Positions 16,099 through 25,391 of a DNA stretch of 64,000 bases are shown one piece after another. The translations under genes were made by a program, and so were the position numbers. Each line of letters opens with the position of its first letter. The first letter of the stretch is position 1. The notes beneath the pieces were generated by a model that was not told the DNA's origin, did not search any database, and was given only the letters and a program-made list of their open reading frames with translations. Source of the DNA: Sphingobacterium composti (GTDB taxonomy: Bacteria; Bacteroidota; Bacteroidia; Sphingobacteriales; Sphingobacteriaceae); NCBI RefSeq assembly GCF_009829075.1, contig NZ_WUQZ01000004.1, forward strand, positions 44,388-108,387. The letters run 5' to 3'.

Positions 16099-17010
16099 AA
16101 CCTTGCGCTTAGGTGCAGGTTTATTCTGTTGTTTGAAATCGTATTGACGTTCCAAATATTTAATGATTTCTGCGGCAATATCTTTGTTTGTCGCTTTCTC
16201 AATTCCTTCTAATCCCGGAGAGGAGTTAACTTCCAAAATCAGCGGTCCACGAGCTGATTGTAGCATGTCAACACCAGCTACTGTCAAGCCCATAGCTTTG
16301 GCAGCAGCTACAGCACTTTCGCGCTCTTTGCGTGTTAATTTGATGATTTCTGCAGTCCCACCACGATGTAAGTTTGAGCGAAATTCTCCTTCTTTAGCAG
16401 TACGCTTCATCGCACCAACTACTTTTCCATCTACGACAAACGCACGAATATCAGATCCTTTTGATTCTTTGATGTATTCTTGTATCAAGATATTATTTCC
16501 CAATCCATAGAAAGCCTCGATCACGGATGAAGCTGCTTTTTTGGTCTCAGCTAATACCACACCAATACCTTGTGTTCCCTCTAATAATTTAATGACAAGC
16601 GGAGCACCGCCAACCATATTGATTAAATCGTCAACATCTGATGCTGTGCGCGCAAATCCTGTCGTCGGTAATCCTAATCCTGCTCCTGATAGAATCTGCA
16701 TACAACGAAGCTTGTCTCGAGAACGAGTAATGGCTTGGCTTGGGTTAGCACTGATGACATCCATCACCTCAAATTGTCGAACAATAGCCGAACCATAAAA
16801 CGTCACCGATGATCCTATTCTAGGGATTATGGCGTCAATATCATTTATATCTTGTCCTTTATAATGAATGCTCGGTTTGCCCTGTTGGATGCCTACGTAG
16901 CATTTGCTATGGTCCATGACGATACATTCGTGCCCACGTGCTGTTGCTGCTTCTACCAGACGATAAGTCGAATAGATGTTTTTGTTTGTCGATAAGACTG
17001 CTATTTTCAC
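16078..17010 (-). CDS. rimK: RimK-type ATP-grasp glutamate ligase
   Basis: ATP-grasp ligase that adds glutamate to the C-terminus of ribosomal protein S6 in characterised relatives. 310 residues, the usual length. Seen: an N-terminal preATP-grasp domain ([20 protein letters not shown]), ATP-binding [30 protein letters not shown] ([18 protein letters not shown]), and the Mg site [15 protein letters not shown] basic C-terminal tail ([13 protein letters not shown]) is encoded by the terminator stem. Downstream partner of the rimB-like protease gene (59 nt gap). Confidence 0.93.
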   Translation of the reverse strand: MKIAVLSTNKNIYSTYRLVEAATARGHECIVMDHSKCYVGIQQGKPSIHYKGQDINDIDAIIPRIGSSVTFYGSAIVRQFEVMDVISANPSQAITRSRDKLRCMQILSGAGLGLPTTGFARTASDVDDLINMVGGAPLVIKLLEGTQGIGVVLAETKKAASSVIEAFYGLGNNILIQEYIKESKGSDIRAFVVDGKVVGAMKRTAKEGEFRSNLHRGGTAEIIKLTRKERESAVAAAKAMGLTVAGVDMLQSARGPLILEVNSSPGLEGIEKATNKDIAAEIIKYLERQYDFKQQNKPAPKRKVKKESKL

Positions 17011-17069
17011 AAAATGATTGTTAAAGGTTTTTTATAAAACAAGAAAGTAAATATTTGGTTTTGCTTTAT

Positions 17070-17501
17070 TTAAAGAGAATTGGCTGCTAAATTTTTTTTC
17101 GAAACATCAACCAGAAATTTTTTGTTGATGAAATTTCTACCTAATAACATAGGATACGTCATAGATGATCGATCACGAAGTGATAATTTAATATCATACA
17201 ACTGATCAAACATTCTGATTTTAGTCACAAAGATGTGTCTCGTTTCGGTTTGTCCAAAGGAACTTTTTACCACTCTCTCACGATGTATCGGGAAAGTAAT
17301 GGTGAGGATTTCGTCTTCTTCAAGATGTGGACGAATATGGCAGGTAATGAAACGCTGGTCATTCTTTTCCGTTATTTCAAAATCCTCACAATGTAAGACT
17401 GAAGTGTCTGCCCCTGTGTCGATTTTAGCTTCAATATTGTACATCCCGAGTTCAGGAAGATCAATAATTTCTATTCGACCAATGATGAGCTTATCCTTCA
17501 C
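17070..17501 (-). CDS. rimB: RimB-type retropepsin-like protease
   Basis: 143-residue PF05618 protein, long annotated as an ATP-dependent zinc protease but structurally a retropepsin-like aspartic protease. In Pseudomonas, RimB trims the poly-glutamate tail made by RimK. Seen: the active-site motif AKIDTGADTSVLH at about residue 25 and a C-terminal MLLGRNFI, the usual hydrophobic-Gly pair. It lies between the purM-like gene (5 nt gap) and rimK, so a writer/eraser pair is encoded together. Confidence 0.87.
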   Translation of the reverse strand: MKDKLIIGRIEIIDLPELGMYNIEAKIDTGADTSVLHCEDFEITEKNDQRFITCHIRPHLEEDEILTITFPIHRERVVKSSFGQTETRHIFVTKIRMFDQLYDIKLSLRDRSSMTYPMLLGRNFINKKFLVDVSKKNLAANSL

Positions 17502-17506
17502 AAGTA

Positions 17507-18685
17507 TTATTCGTATATAAATGTACCATAAGGTGACTTAACTGTCACTTGCTTTTTGTCGCTTGCTTCTACACGACCAACAATTTGTGCAGGAATACCG
17601 AATGATTCTGAAATCGCAATAATATCTTGCGCTATTTCCTCCGAAACATATAATTCCATACGATGTCCCATATTGAACACTTTGTACATTTCTTGCCAAT
17701 CTGTATTCGATTCTTTTTGAATTAATTCAAAAAGTGGGGGAATAGGAAACAAGTTGTCTTTGATAACATGAACCTTATCTACAAAGTGAAGCACTTTTGT
17801 TTGCGCGCCACCTGAACAGTGAACCATACCATCAATTTGTGAGCGGTATTTGTCCAAAATTTGTTTAATTACAGGTGCGTAAGTACGTGTAGGTGATAAT
17901 ACCAATTTACCCGCAGTAACTTCTTCGCCAGTTTCTGTTGTAATTTTATCTGTCAACGCTTTGCCACCAGCAAATACTAAGTCGTAAGGAACTGCTGGGT
18001 CAAAACTTTCAGGATATTTCTCGGCTATATATTTACTGAATACATCGTGACGAGCCGAAGTCAAACCATTCGAACCCATACCGCCGTTGTATTCTTTCTC
18101 GTAAGTAGCTTTTCCGTAAGAAGCCAAGCCAACGATTACATTTCCAGGTTTGATGTTGTGGTTAGAGATTACGTCTTCACGCTTCATACGACACGTTACT
18201 GTACTATCCACAATAATTGTACGTACCAAATCACCCACATCAGCCGTTTCACCACCAGTCGAGTAGATCCCAACGCCCATTTCGCGCAATTCGGCTAGAA
18301 TTTCTTCCGTTCCGTTGATGATTTCAGCTATAACTTCACCCGGAATATTGTTTTTATTACGTCCGATAGTAGACGACAAAATAATATTGTCAATAGCACC
18401 CACACACAATAAATCATCTAAATTCATGATGATGGCGTCTTGCGCTATACCTTTCCATACAGAGATATCACCCGTTTCTTTCCAATATACATATGCTAAG
18501 GACGATTTAGTACCTGCACCATCTGCATGCATGATATTGCACCATTGCTCATCACCGCCTAGTATATCAGGGATGATTTTGCAAAAAGCCTGTGGGTATA
18601 AACCTTTGTCGATATTTTTGATAGCATTGTGTACATCCTCTTTCCCAGCGGACACACCTCTTTGGTTGTATTTTAAGTCTGACAT
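17507..18685 (-). CDS. purM: PurM-like aminoimidazole ribotide synthase
   Basis: AIR synthase-related protein of 392 residues: converts FGAM plus ATP to AIR in purine synthesis. Seen: N-terminal YNQRGVSAGKEDVHNAI, HADGAGTKSSLAYVYW (the DGVGTK-type ATP/substrate loop), the STGGETADVGDLVR motif, and HCSGGAQTKVLHF where classical PurM has an HITGGG-type loop. The somewhat long protein and GGAQTK loop match the Bacteroidota variant. ATG 18685 is chosen, since the 18 upstream residues lack similarity. Head of an operon with rimB and rimK. Confidence 0.88.
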   Translation of the reverse strand: MSDLKYNQRGVSAGKEDVHNAIKNIDKGLYPQAFCKIIPDILGGDEQWCNIMHADGAGTKSSLAYVYWKETGDISVWKGIAQDAIIMNLDDLLCVGAIDNIILSSTIGRNKNNIPGEVIAEIINGTEEILAELREMGVGIYSTGGETADVGDLVRTIIVDSTVTCRMKREDVISNHNIKPGNVIVGLASYGKATYEKEYNGGMGSNGLTSARHDVFSKYIAEKYPESFDPAVPYDLVFAGGKALTDKITTETGEEVTAGKLVLSPTRTYAPVIKQILDKYRSQIDGMVHCSGGAQTKVLHFVDKVHVIKDNLFPIPPLFELIQKESNTDWQEMYKVFNMGHRMELYVSEEIAQDIIAISESFGIPAQIVGRVEASDKKQVTVKSPYGTFIYE

Positions 18686-18759
18686 CTTGCCACAAAGATA
18701 ATCAAAGGACTTTAGTATAACTAAATTTTTTACAAACACTCAATGGTAGTTTTCCACGC

Positions 18760-19239
18760 CTAAAATTTGATAATTCCCCAATGATGCAAGAGTTTATCTA
18801 AAGAGAATTGTGCGTTGGCAGGACTCGTACTTGGTAAAGTGGTATATTTGATGTTTTGTTGTTTATCGAAATACTTGTCATATAGCTTTTGAGCTTTTTG
18901 ACCGTTAAAAATTACTTTGGTAATAGATGGGCTTGCAACTAAAAGTTGGTTTATGGAATTCGGAATAACTTCTGTTATGGCGGTGTCCATACTTCCCGGG
19001 CGAATCGCGGATGCACACACGTCCCAAAGTGCAATTTGTTGTTGGTGTAGTAAGTTTATTCTTTCTGCATAATCTGTTGTAAACTCCTTGCTAAAAAGTG
19101 CAAATAGAACTTTCCAAAATCTATTTTGTGGATGCGCATAATATTGGTCTTTTGCAATTGATAAATCTCCGGGTAAAGAGCCTAAAATTAGGATTCTAGG
19201 TTTTGAAGGAATGATAGGAGCAAAGGACTCTTTGAGCAT
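18760..19239 (-). CDS. DNA-deoxyinosine/uracil DNA glycosylase family protein
   Basis: 159-residue base-excision repair glycosylase of the Mug/HDG branch of the uracil-DNA glycosylase superfamily, which removes hypoxanthine (deaminated adenine) from DNA. Seen: the N-terminal motif LILGSLPGDLSIAKDQYY (motif 1), HPQNRFWKVLF, LWDVCASAIRPGSMD, and the C-terminal motif LPSTSPAN. It starts 15 nt after the rnhA stop, so it is probably cotranscribed with it. Confidence 0.88.
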   Translation of the reverse strand: MLKESFAPIIPSKPRILILGSLPGDLSIAKDQYYAHPQNRFWKVLFALFSKEFTTDYAERINLLHQQQIALWDVCASAIRPGSMDTAITEVIPNSINQLLVASPSITKVIFNGQKAQKLYDKYFDKQQNIKYTTLPSTSPANAQFSLDKLLHHWGIIKF

Positions 19240-19254
19240 TTTATATGTATATTA

Positions 19255-19758
19255 TTACAACAACCCCTGCTTTTCTTCCATTTCAAATACAGAATCAATT
19301 TGCCATTTCAAAGGGTCTTTAGAAGCAGCTACGGCTAATTTATCGCAACGTTCGTTCAAAGGATGACCAGCATGTCCCTTTACCCAAACTAATTTTACAT
19401 CGTGCAATTTATAAGATTGCATAAGGCGAAGCCATAGGTCTTTGTTTTTCTTGCCCGCGAAACCCTTTTGCATCCATCCATATACCCATTTTTTGTCGAT
19501 AGCATCGATAAAATATTTAGAATCGGAGTAGATAGTGACTTTTTGCTTAATATTCTTCAGTGCTTCCAAACCGACGATAACCGCCATCAGTTCCATACGA
19601 TTGTTCGTTGTTTTACGATATCCACCCGAAAATTCTTTTTCAATTAGTTTACCCTGAAAATCTGGATTTGAACCTGTGTAGATTGTGCGTAATATAGTTC
19701 CATATCCGCCAGGACCAGGGTTTCCTCTTGAAGCACCGTCTGTATATAATTCAATCAT
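19255..19758 (-). CDS. rnhA: Ribonuclease HI
   Basis: Degrades the RNA strand of RNA-DNA hybrids in the cytosol. 167 residues. The active-site set is complete: D7 (LYTDGASRGNPGPGG), E56 (NNRMELMAV), D79 (IYSDSKYF), H129 and D139 (VKGHAGHPLNERCDKLA). It lies 62 nt after the FUSC-like gene and just before the glycosylase gene, a small nucleic-acid maintenance cluster. Confidence 0.97.
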   Translation of the reverse strand: MIELYTDGASRGNPGPGGYGTILRTIYTGSNPDFQGKLIEKEFSGGYRKTTNNRMELMAVIVGLEALKNIKQKVTIYSDSKYFIDAIDKKWVYGWMQKGFAGKKNKDLWLRLMQSYKLHDVKLVWVKGHAGHPLNERCDKLAVAASKDPLKWQIDSVFEMEEKQGLL

Positions 19759-19820
19759 TATCTACAAAAATACAATTTTAATAATGGAATGGAGTTTAAG
19801 AATATAAGTCTTGATTATTT

Positions 19821-20330
19821 TTAATACGGTATTCCGAATTTCCTTTTAAGCGGTCTAAAAATCATCGACGTAAATACCACAATCAATAATCCGATTATAC
19901 ATCCCACAGCCACAGAGCCGAATCTGTAAATAGGTGCTTCTACTAAGGAAGCTTCATGAGGTTGTACCATAATTATAAGTAAAGCAACTAAGGCTACACG
20001 AGCCATATTCATTACATTGAATAATCGACAAACCACTATCGTGATGAAAATGCCTAATAGAATAGAATATACTGATGGTGTCAAAAATATAAGCAATACC
20101 ATAGCTACAGCTGAGCCTATAAAATTTGACTTAAATCGCTCAATAGAAAGTCGCCTAGTGTCTTTTTCTTCAGGTGAAATAACTAGAATTATAGATAGTA
20201 AAGTCCAGAAAAGTTCAAAATCTGGGTATGCTATATACAATTGGTACCCAATCATAAAGCCTATACAACATCTGATAATGTAAATAAGCAATGGTGAGGA
20301 AACAATTCTTTTTAGCAGTTTGTCAAACAT
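19821..20330 (-). CDS. FUSC-family membrane protein
   Basis: 169-residue inner-membrane protein with about five hydrophobic segments. The central motif SPEEKDTRRLSIERFKSNFIGSAVA and a repeated small-residue TM (SVAVGCIIGLLIVVF) match the fusaric acid resistance-like (FUSC) half-domain. Transport substrate unknown. It is much shorter than the efflux pump PET proteins, so it is probably a stand-alone TM half. Upstream of rnhA in the same direction. Confidence 0.72.
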   Translation of the reverse strand: MFDKLLKRIVSSPLLIYIIRCCIGFMIGYQLYIAYPDFELFWTLLSIILVISPEEKDTRRLSIERFKSNFIGSAVAMVLLIFLTPSVYSILLGIFITIVVCRLFNVMNMARVALVALLIIMVQPHEASLVEAPIYRFGSVAVGCIIGLLIVVFTSMIFRPLKRKFGIPY

Positions 20331-20461
20331 TCAAGTTTAGGATTTGTGACGCAAAATTACGTATTGTATTATGTTTTATACAATCTAATTTGAGTTTTCG
20401 TTTTTTGATGTCAGTTAACGATAATTTTGATTAGATTTGAGTCAATTGTTACATCTTAATT

Positions 20462-21256
20462 ATGATCCGATATTCTTTTATATTCCTTTTGGGAATTATC
20501 ATTTTCTCTTCTTGTAATTTATTTAAATCACAGCGTAGTGAAGTGAAAAAACTCACTACCTTAACCTACAACATCCATCATGGCGTGCCTGAAAATTCGA
20601 CAGTAGTTAATCTAAATAATATAGCCGAAGTAATTAGGAAGAGTGGGGCAGAACTAGTAGCTCTACAAGAAGTTGACGTTAATGTACCAAGGTCAGGAAA
20701 GGTTAATCAAGCAGCAGAACTCGCTAAGTTGTTGAATATGCATTATTATTTTTCCAAATCTATTGACTTTAATGGAGGTGAGTATGGGGTAGCTATTTTG
20801 AGTAAATATCCATTGTCTAATATGCGAAATGAATTGCTACCAATGCCTATTTCTGGTGAACAACGTAGTGTTGCGATTGCCACTGTAAATTTGCCGGATA
20901 ATGTTTTACTTGAATTTGCTTCGACGCATTTGGATTTAAATGTACCTAACAGAACTGCACAAGTAGAAAGATTGAATGAGATAAGTAAAAAAGATGGTAA
21001 ACCCTTTTTTGTTGCAGGCGATTACAATGCGACGCCTACATCTTCTGAAATGGTAAAACTAAAAGAGGAATTTACACTTTCATGCTTAGGCGATTGTCCT
21101 TTAACCTTTCCAGTTAAAAATCCAAATAGAGCAATTGATTATATTGCGTATAATCGTGTGGCAGCCAAACAGTTTTCGCTAGTTTCTGCATATGCAATGG
21201 AAGGGGAGTTTGCTTCCGATCATTTGCCTCTAGTGGCGATCTTTAATTATAAATAG
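20462..21256 (+). CDS. Secreted endonuclease/exonuclease/phosphatase-family lipoprotein
   Basis: 264 residues, with a lipoprotein signal (LLGIIIFSSC, lipidated Cys about residue 19). The EEP fold has all landmarks: TYNIHHG (Asn), LVALQEVD (catalytic Glu), ASTHLDLN (His), VAGDYNATPTS (Asp/Asn) and ASDHLPLVA (Asp-His pair). Substrate unknown; it could be a DNA, phospholipid or inositol phosphate diesterase. Distinct from the second EEP gene at 31836. Confidence 0.88.
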   Translation: MIRYSFIFLLGIIIFSSCNLFKSQRSEVKKLTTLTYNIHHGVPENSTVVNLNNIAEVIRKSGAELVALQEVDVNVPRSGKVNQAAELAKLLNMHYYFSKSIDFNGGEYGVAILSKYPLSNMRNELLPMPISGEQRSVAIATVNLPDNVLLEFASTHLDLNVPNRTAQVERLNEISKKDGKPFFVAGDYNATPTSSEMVKLKEEFTLSCLGDCPLTFPVKNPNRAIDYIAYNRVAAKQFSLVSAYAMEGEFASDHLPLVAIFNYK

Positions 21257-21265
21257 ACATAAAAA

Positions 21266-21300
21266 GAAAATCCCTTAAAATTTAATTTTAAGGGATTTTC
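21266..21300. terminator. Convergent terminator
   Basis: GAAAATCCCTTAAAA and TTTTAAGGGATTTTC form a 15-bp stem with a 5-nt loop, between converging genes ending at 21256 and 21307. Confidence 0.88.
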
Positions 21301-21306
21301 ATAGTT

Positions 21307-21963
21307 TTATTCTTTACTCGTAATCGTAACTTTTCCTTCTTTACCAGGTGATCCCGAATAGATTTGACCCTGTGGTACACCACGTAGTCCTGGGGCTGAA
21401 GAACGTATTTGATCATATATATTTCTTAAATCAGAAGTTGGGGTAACTCTCAATCCACCTGGCGTTACATCTGTGTGCAAATATTTTTTTGCTTTTTTAT
21501 CCTCCTTTTGGGGTGTTATACCACTTGGATCGTAAACAAGATTAATATTACCTGCATCGCCATTGGGATAAGTACGTGTTCCATTCATCGCATCTTGTCC
21601 CCTTGCAACGATGTACAAAGACCCTAGTTTTTGAAAATTGATATCAATATCAAAATTAGAAGCATTGTTTTTACCAGCCATTCCACTTATAAATACTCTT
21701 TCACCAATCTCCGCGTAACCGACCACAATTTTTACCTCTTTTTTGCCGTAAAATTGTAATGATGAACGGTCTTTCATTATTAAGGTATCAATGTATAAAA
21801 CAGCACTTGAATCTTTAGTGCGTTCTGCAAAGACTTTCTTTTCTTTCTTATTTAAGACCAATTTACTAATCTTAATTTCTTCTGTCTGTGCTTGAATATT
21901 TCCAACGAAAATTAATAGCGACAATACAGCTGTTATAATTTTTGAGAAATTCATAAAACTCAT
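21307..21963 (-). CDS. Exported protein of unknown function linked to lpxB
   Basis: 218 residues with a clear signal peptide (SKIITAVLSLLIFVGNIQAQ). I do not recognise a domain. The mature part is rich in Lys, Asp and Gly with short beta-strand-like segments, has a Gly/Pro-rich C-terminus (SSAPGLRGVPQGQIYSGSPG), and contains no cysteine. Its ATG lies 2 nt after the lpxB stop (TAAAAATG), so translation is coupled. A role in the outer membrane or LPS is inferred only from the neighbour. Confidence 0.75.
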   Translation of the reverse strand: MSFMNFSKIITAVLSLLIFVGNIQAQTEEIKISKLVLNKKEKKVFAERTKDSSAVLYIDTLIMKDRSSLQFYGKKEVKIVVGYAEIGERVFISGMAGKNNASNFDIDINFQKLGSLYIVARGQDAMNGTRTYPNGDAGNINLVYDPSGITPQKEDKKAKKYLHTDVTPGGLRVTPTSDLRNIYDQIRSSAPGLRGVPQGQIYSGSPGKEGKVTITSKE

Positions 21964-21965
21964 TT

Positions 21966-23075
21966 TTAATTTAAATACTCTATGATGAGTTTGGCTGTAC
22001 GAGCAGAGGCTCCCGGATTGCCTAGCTTCTCCGCCAACACATCGTAATTTTCTAAAATACTAGCACGATGCTCGGATTCCATTAAGATTTTTCCAATCTC
22101 ATCTTTGATGTCCGAAGTCGTGCAATCCTCTTGTATCAACTCAATAACAGACAAGTAATTGTTGATAAGGTTTACTAAAGAAATGAATTTAACTTTTATT
22201 AACTTACGTGCTATCCACACCGAAATAGGGTTGGCTTTGTAGACTACAACCTGTGGTACACGCAATATTCCTGTTTCCAAAGTCGCAGTTCCGCTTGTTA
22301 CAACGGCTGCCTCAGCATTTTTCAATAAGTCGTAAGTTTGGTCAAAAACTATAGGAATTTCCAAATCTCCGATGTATTGCTGATAATAGGATTTCTCAAA
22401 GTTTGGAGCACCTGCAATGACCAATTGATGTTTTGGAAATGAGAATGAAAGCTCAACCATCTCTGGCAGTATCTCATCAATTTCCATTTTGCGACTACCT
22501 GGTAACAGTGCGATAATGGGTGCGTCTGACAGATTATTGTCTTTTCGGAAATTAGGATTGAATTCATAAGCAGATATAGCATCGAGTAGGGGATTCCCAA
22601 CGTAATCTACTTTCATCCCAAATCGTTTATAAAAATCAACTTCAAAAGGTAGGATGCAGAACATATGGTCGACCACTTTTTTGATTTTGTGCACACGTCC
22701 TTGATTCCATGCCCATATTTTTGGTGAAATATAATAGCATACCTTGATACCTTGCTTCTTCGCGAATGAAGCAATCTTCATATTAAATCCAGGAAAATCA
22801 ATTAGTATGACAGTATCAGGCCTGTACTTCAGAATATCTGATTTTACGTCTTTGAGATTTCTCGAAATGGTCTTCAGATTTTTTAATACCTCAACAAAGC
22901 CCATAAAAGCCATTTGTGAAGTATGGATTAATGGAACTTGACTTGCTGCTTCTTGCATTTGATTGCCACCAACAATTTTGAAATCAGCTTGTGAATCTTC
23001 TGTTTTTAAAGCTTTAATCAAATTTGCGCCATGTAAATCCCCCGATGTTTCTCCAGCTATAATGTAATATTTCAT
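21966..23075 (-). CDS. lpxB: Lipid-A-disaccharide synthase
   Basis: Glycosyltransferase (GT19) that joins UDP-diacylglucosamine and lipid X to form the lipid A disaccharide at the inner membrane. 369 residues. Seen: N-terminal YYIIAGETSGDLHGA, FMGFVEVLKNL, VILIDFPGFNM, YYISPKIWAWNQGRVHKIKK and the sugar-nucleotide region ALLPGSRKMEIDEILP, then TSGTATLETGI. All are diagnostic of LpxB. Followed directly by an exported protein of unknown function. Confidence 0.97.
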   Translation of the reverse strand: MKYYIIAGETSGDLHGANLIKALKTEDSQADFKIVGGNQMQEAASQVPLIHTSQMAFMGFVEVLKNLKTISRNLKDVKSDILKYRPDTVILIDFPGFNMKIASFAKKQGIKVCYYISPKIWAWNQGRVHKIKKVVDHMFCILPFEVDFYKRFGMKVDYVGNPLLDAISAYEFNPNFRKDNNLSDAPIIALLPGSRKMEIDEILPEMVELSFSFPKHQLVIAGAPNFEKSYYQQYIGDLEIPIVFDQTYDLLKNAEAAVVTSGTATLETGILRVPQVVVYKANPISVWIARKLIKVKFISLVNLINNYLSVIELIQEDCTTSDIKDEIGKILMESEHRASILENYDVLAEKLGNPGASARTAKLIIEYLN

Positions 23076-23178
23076 GTAATTTTCCTTTTGAATCCTTAAA
23101 GATAAGTATTCTTTTAGGATGGATGCAGATTTGAGCTGGATTCCATAAGTCCTACTAAGAAAAATTACATTAAATCAA

Positions 23179-23211
23179 AAAAGGTCATTATTTCGTTAAT
23201 AATGACCTTTT
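23179..23211 (-). terminator. Terminator of the O/P-type porin gene
   Basis: AAAAGGTCATTATT and AATAATGACCTTTT form a 14-bp stem, 20 nt beyond the porin stop codon. Confidence 0.88.
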
Positions 23212-23230
23212 ATAATGTGTTTAATCTCTA

Positions 23231-24445
23231 TTAAATACCTAATTCGATTTGGAACATGCCACCCCAACTATTTTTATTGTTACTGTTGTTATACATGCCG
23301 TCTTTTACGGTATAGGTACCGTTCAATTGAAATTTCAAACGGTGGGCTTTTAAGTATTTTGTTAAACCTAATTCCAAAACTTCCGTTTGACGTTCGAAAT
23401 CAGCAATTTGTTGATGCGGTTTCAGATACGTATAACGAGCTGCTACTTCATATCCTTTGTTCAATAGATAAGAAGTTTGCTGATTCACACCCCATCCTTT
23501 GTAAGCATAAGTTTCTTCCGTCGGGTCTTCTTCTAATACATTAAGTGGATTATCGACATCACGACGCATATATTCGACTTGATACGCGAAGCCTTGATAT
23601 TTAAAAATTGCATCCGCAAAACCTGTCTTTAGGGTAAATGGATTGGCTACATATTTACCTAGCTGTCCACCCTCACGAATAGTACGGTCATTATAACTAT
23701 AACCACCGCCGATAGACAATTTAGGTGTTTCCTCTCTTTCTAAGTCACCTTCTGAATAGTCACCACCATTTTCAAATTCTCCTAATGGCAAAAATTCTAA
23801 ACGTCCAGTATATGCCAAACCATCATCTGTCGAAAGAGCTGGACGACCTTCACCAGTTGAGATAGCTGCTTTTGCATTGAAAGGCATATTGCCAATCTTA
23901 TTACTCAAGTGAAAAGTGACACCAAAGTCACGGTCTATCGCAAAATTGCCATTTACCAACGAACGATCTGTAAATTGTAATTGTCCTGAAGAATTGACGC
24001 GTTGGCGGTTTCCAGGAAGTTTATTTTGACCAAAAGAAATATAGAAATCATCCGAAAAATTGTAGAATAAAACCGCATCACGTACAATATTAGCGATACC
24101 TGTATCATCAACATCTTGGTCTCCACGTGTGAAGGCTAATTGAACCGAATAGGAAATCTTTGGAGTGTAAATATAACCATCCATACGCATCCGCAAACGG
24201 CGAATACGAGCATCAAACTTACCATTATCCTCACCATCTAGTACATTGCTGAATCCTACACGATTTTGCATACGAAACCGGAAGTTGGTATAGAATAATG
24301 AATCAGGAGAGGTATATTGTATGCCTTTGAAATTTAAAATGGTCGCACGGTCATCTCTTTCTTGAGCAATAGCATTATTCATATGGCTAAGAGTAAAAAT
24401 TGCTGCGGCAGCACCTAAAAAAAATACTTTTCTTAAAGTTGTCAT
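23231..24445 (-). CDS. Phosphate-selective porin O/P-family protein
   Basis: 404-residue outer-membrane beta barrel with a signal peptide (VFFLGAAAAIFTLSHMNNAIAQ). Alternating strands such as RFRMQNRVGF, RIRRLRMRMDGYIY and YSVQLAFTRGD match the OprP/OprO porin family. FYISFGQNKLPGNRQRVNSSGQLQF is the conserved region after the first strands. The C-terminus FQIELGI is consistent with BAM recognition. No pst or pho genes are adjacent, so phosphate specificity is only a family inference. Confidence 0.9.
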   Translation of the reverse strand: MTTLRKVFFLGAAAAIFTLSHMNNAIAQERDDRATILNFKGIQYTSPDSLFYTNFRFRMQNRVGFSNVLDGEDNGKFDARIRRLRMRMDGYIYTPKISYSVQLAFTRGDQDVDDTGIANIVRDAVLFYNFSDDFYISFGQNKLPGNRQRVNSSGQLQFTDRSLVNGNFAIDRDFGVTFHLSNKIGNMPFNAKAAISTGEGRPALSTDDGLAYTGRLEFLPLGEFENGGDYSEGDLEREETPKLSIGGGYSYNDRTIREGGQLGKYVANPFTLKTGFADAIFKYQGFAYQVEYMRRDVDNPLNVLEEDPTEETYAYKGWGVNQQTSYLLNKGYEVAARYTYLKPHQQIADFERQTEVLELGLTKYLKAHRLKFQLNGTYTVKDGMYNNSNNKNSWGGMFQIELGI

Positions 24446-24652
24446 TCCTAAAGTTAAGTTTATATAATTTGTTTTATGTTAACTAATAACCTTTTAATTA
24501 GTTTGCTAACATTAAATTAACACAAATATATACTTACATTCTGGAAAAAGATGGGAAATGCCACAATCTAACAGTTATATAACTTCAACTTAACATTAAG
24601 TTAACAATAAGCTGGTTTTAGTTTAGTCAGAAGATGATTTATTACAAAATTA

Positions 24653-24880
24653 CTAGTTAAGCTCTTGCTCGGCTTCTCTGGCATCTATTTGATGTTGTTT
24701 GTAATTTTCAATTGCATTTTTACTCGCTTTTTGAGAAACGTATAATGCAACAATTGCAATTACAGTAACTACACTTATACCCCAAGCATATTTACGTTTA
24801 TCTTGTTTCACTAACCAATACATCACATATATATAAGGGATAGCAAAAATAATATAGAAGATAATACTTGGACCTACCAT
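24653..24880 (-). CDS. Small two-helix membrane protein, unknown function
   Basis: 75 residues. Two hydrophobic helices (IIFYIIFAIPYIYVMYWLV at about 6-24 and WGISVVTVIAIVALYVS at about 33-49) are joined by a basic loop (KQDKRKY). The charged tail (ENYKQHQIDAREAEQELN) is coiled-coil-like. No family recognised. Convergent with nothing; its own promoter is likely in the 24881-25120 gap. Confidence 0.6.
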   Translation of the reverse strand: MVGPSIIFYIIFAIPYIYVMYWLVKQDKRKYAWGISVVTVIAIVALYVSQKASKNAIENYKQHQIDAREAEQELN

Positions 24881-25124
24881 GATTGTTTGTTTTAATGTTC
24901 TGCAAAATTAAGGTATTTACCATCATAAACAAAATGACTTATCCATCAGTTTGTTGTTAACAATATCACCCAAATCAGCAAAACGTAGTTTATTTATATA
25001 AATAATTTTAAACATTTCAATGTTTTTAGTGTCTTATTGATAGTTTAATGATAGAGGGTGTTTTGATATATATTATTTTGAAAAAAAAGTCTAATTCTAT
25101 TACATAAACAAAAAAATAAATTAA

Positions 25125-25132
25125 TACTTTTG
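25125..25132 (+). promoter_or_regulatory. Arginine operon -7 box
   Basis: TACTTTTG fits TAnnTTTG. It lies 35 nt before a leader ORF and about 285 nt before the first structural gene, implying a long 5' leader. Confidence 0.65.
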
Positions 25133-25167
25133 CGGAGTCAGATTTAAGAAAGAAAACATATTACTCG

Positions 25168-25302
25168 ATGTATTGTAATAAAGTAAATATTAGTATCAAC
25201 AGACAAGTTTTCAATAAGCTTGTGCAGATGAGCTATGCTTTATGCAATAGATTGAATTGTCCAATTCTGCGATTTCGACGACCTATTCTGCCTCGAGCTT
25301 GA
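25168..25302 (+). CDS. Arginine-rich leader peptide of the arg operon
   Basis: 44-codon ORF from ATG 25168 to TGA 25300-25302. It contains six Arg codons (residues 12, 28, 35, 37, 38, 43). Four of them are CGA, packed into the last ten codons (LRFRRPILPRA end). The ORF lies just downstream of the operon promoter. Its last codons overlap the 5' arm of a stable hairpin (25287-25315). This is the classical layout of a translation-coupled attenuator that senses charged tRNA-Arg. A purpose as leader is inferred from position and codon content; no homologue is known to me. Confidence 0.7.
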   Translation: MYCNKVNISINRQVFNKLVQMSYALCNRLNCPILRFRRPILPRA

Positions 25303-25391
25303 TTTCGGAGGCAGAGCACTTTAGCTTCAATAGAATTCGTGTAGCTCTACGAATTTGACAATCCTTAGTTATTTATTTTGCACGAAAGTGC
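25287..25391 (+). promoter_or_regulatory. Attenuator hairpin region before the arg genes
   Basis: Three stems follow the leader Arg codons. Stem 1 is CTGCCTC/GAGGCAG (25288-25314), whose 5' arm covers the last leader codons. Stem 2 is AATTCGT/ACGAATT (25334-25355), followed by a T-rich stretch (25366-25379). Stem 3 is GCAC-GAAA-GTGC (25380-25391). GACAAT at 25357-25362 can also pair with ATTGTC inside the leader ORF (25256-25261), giving an alternative fold. Which fold terminates cannot be settled by eye. Confidence 0.55.
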
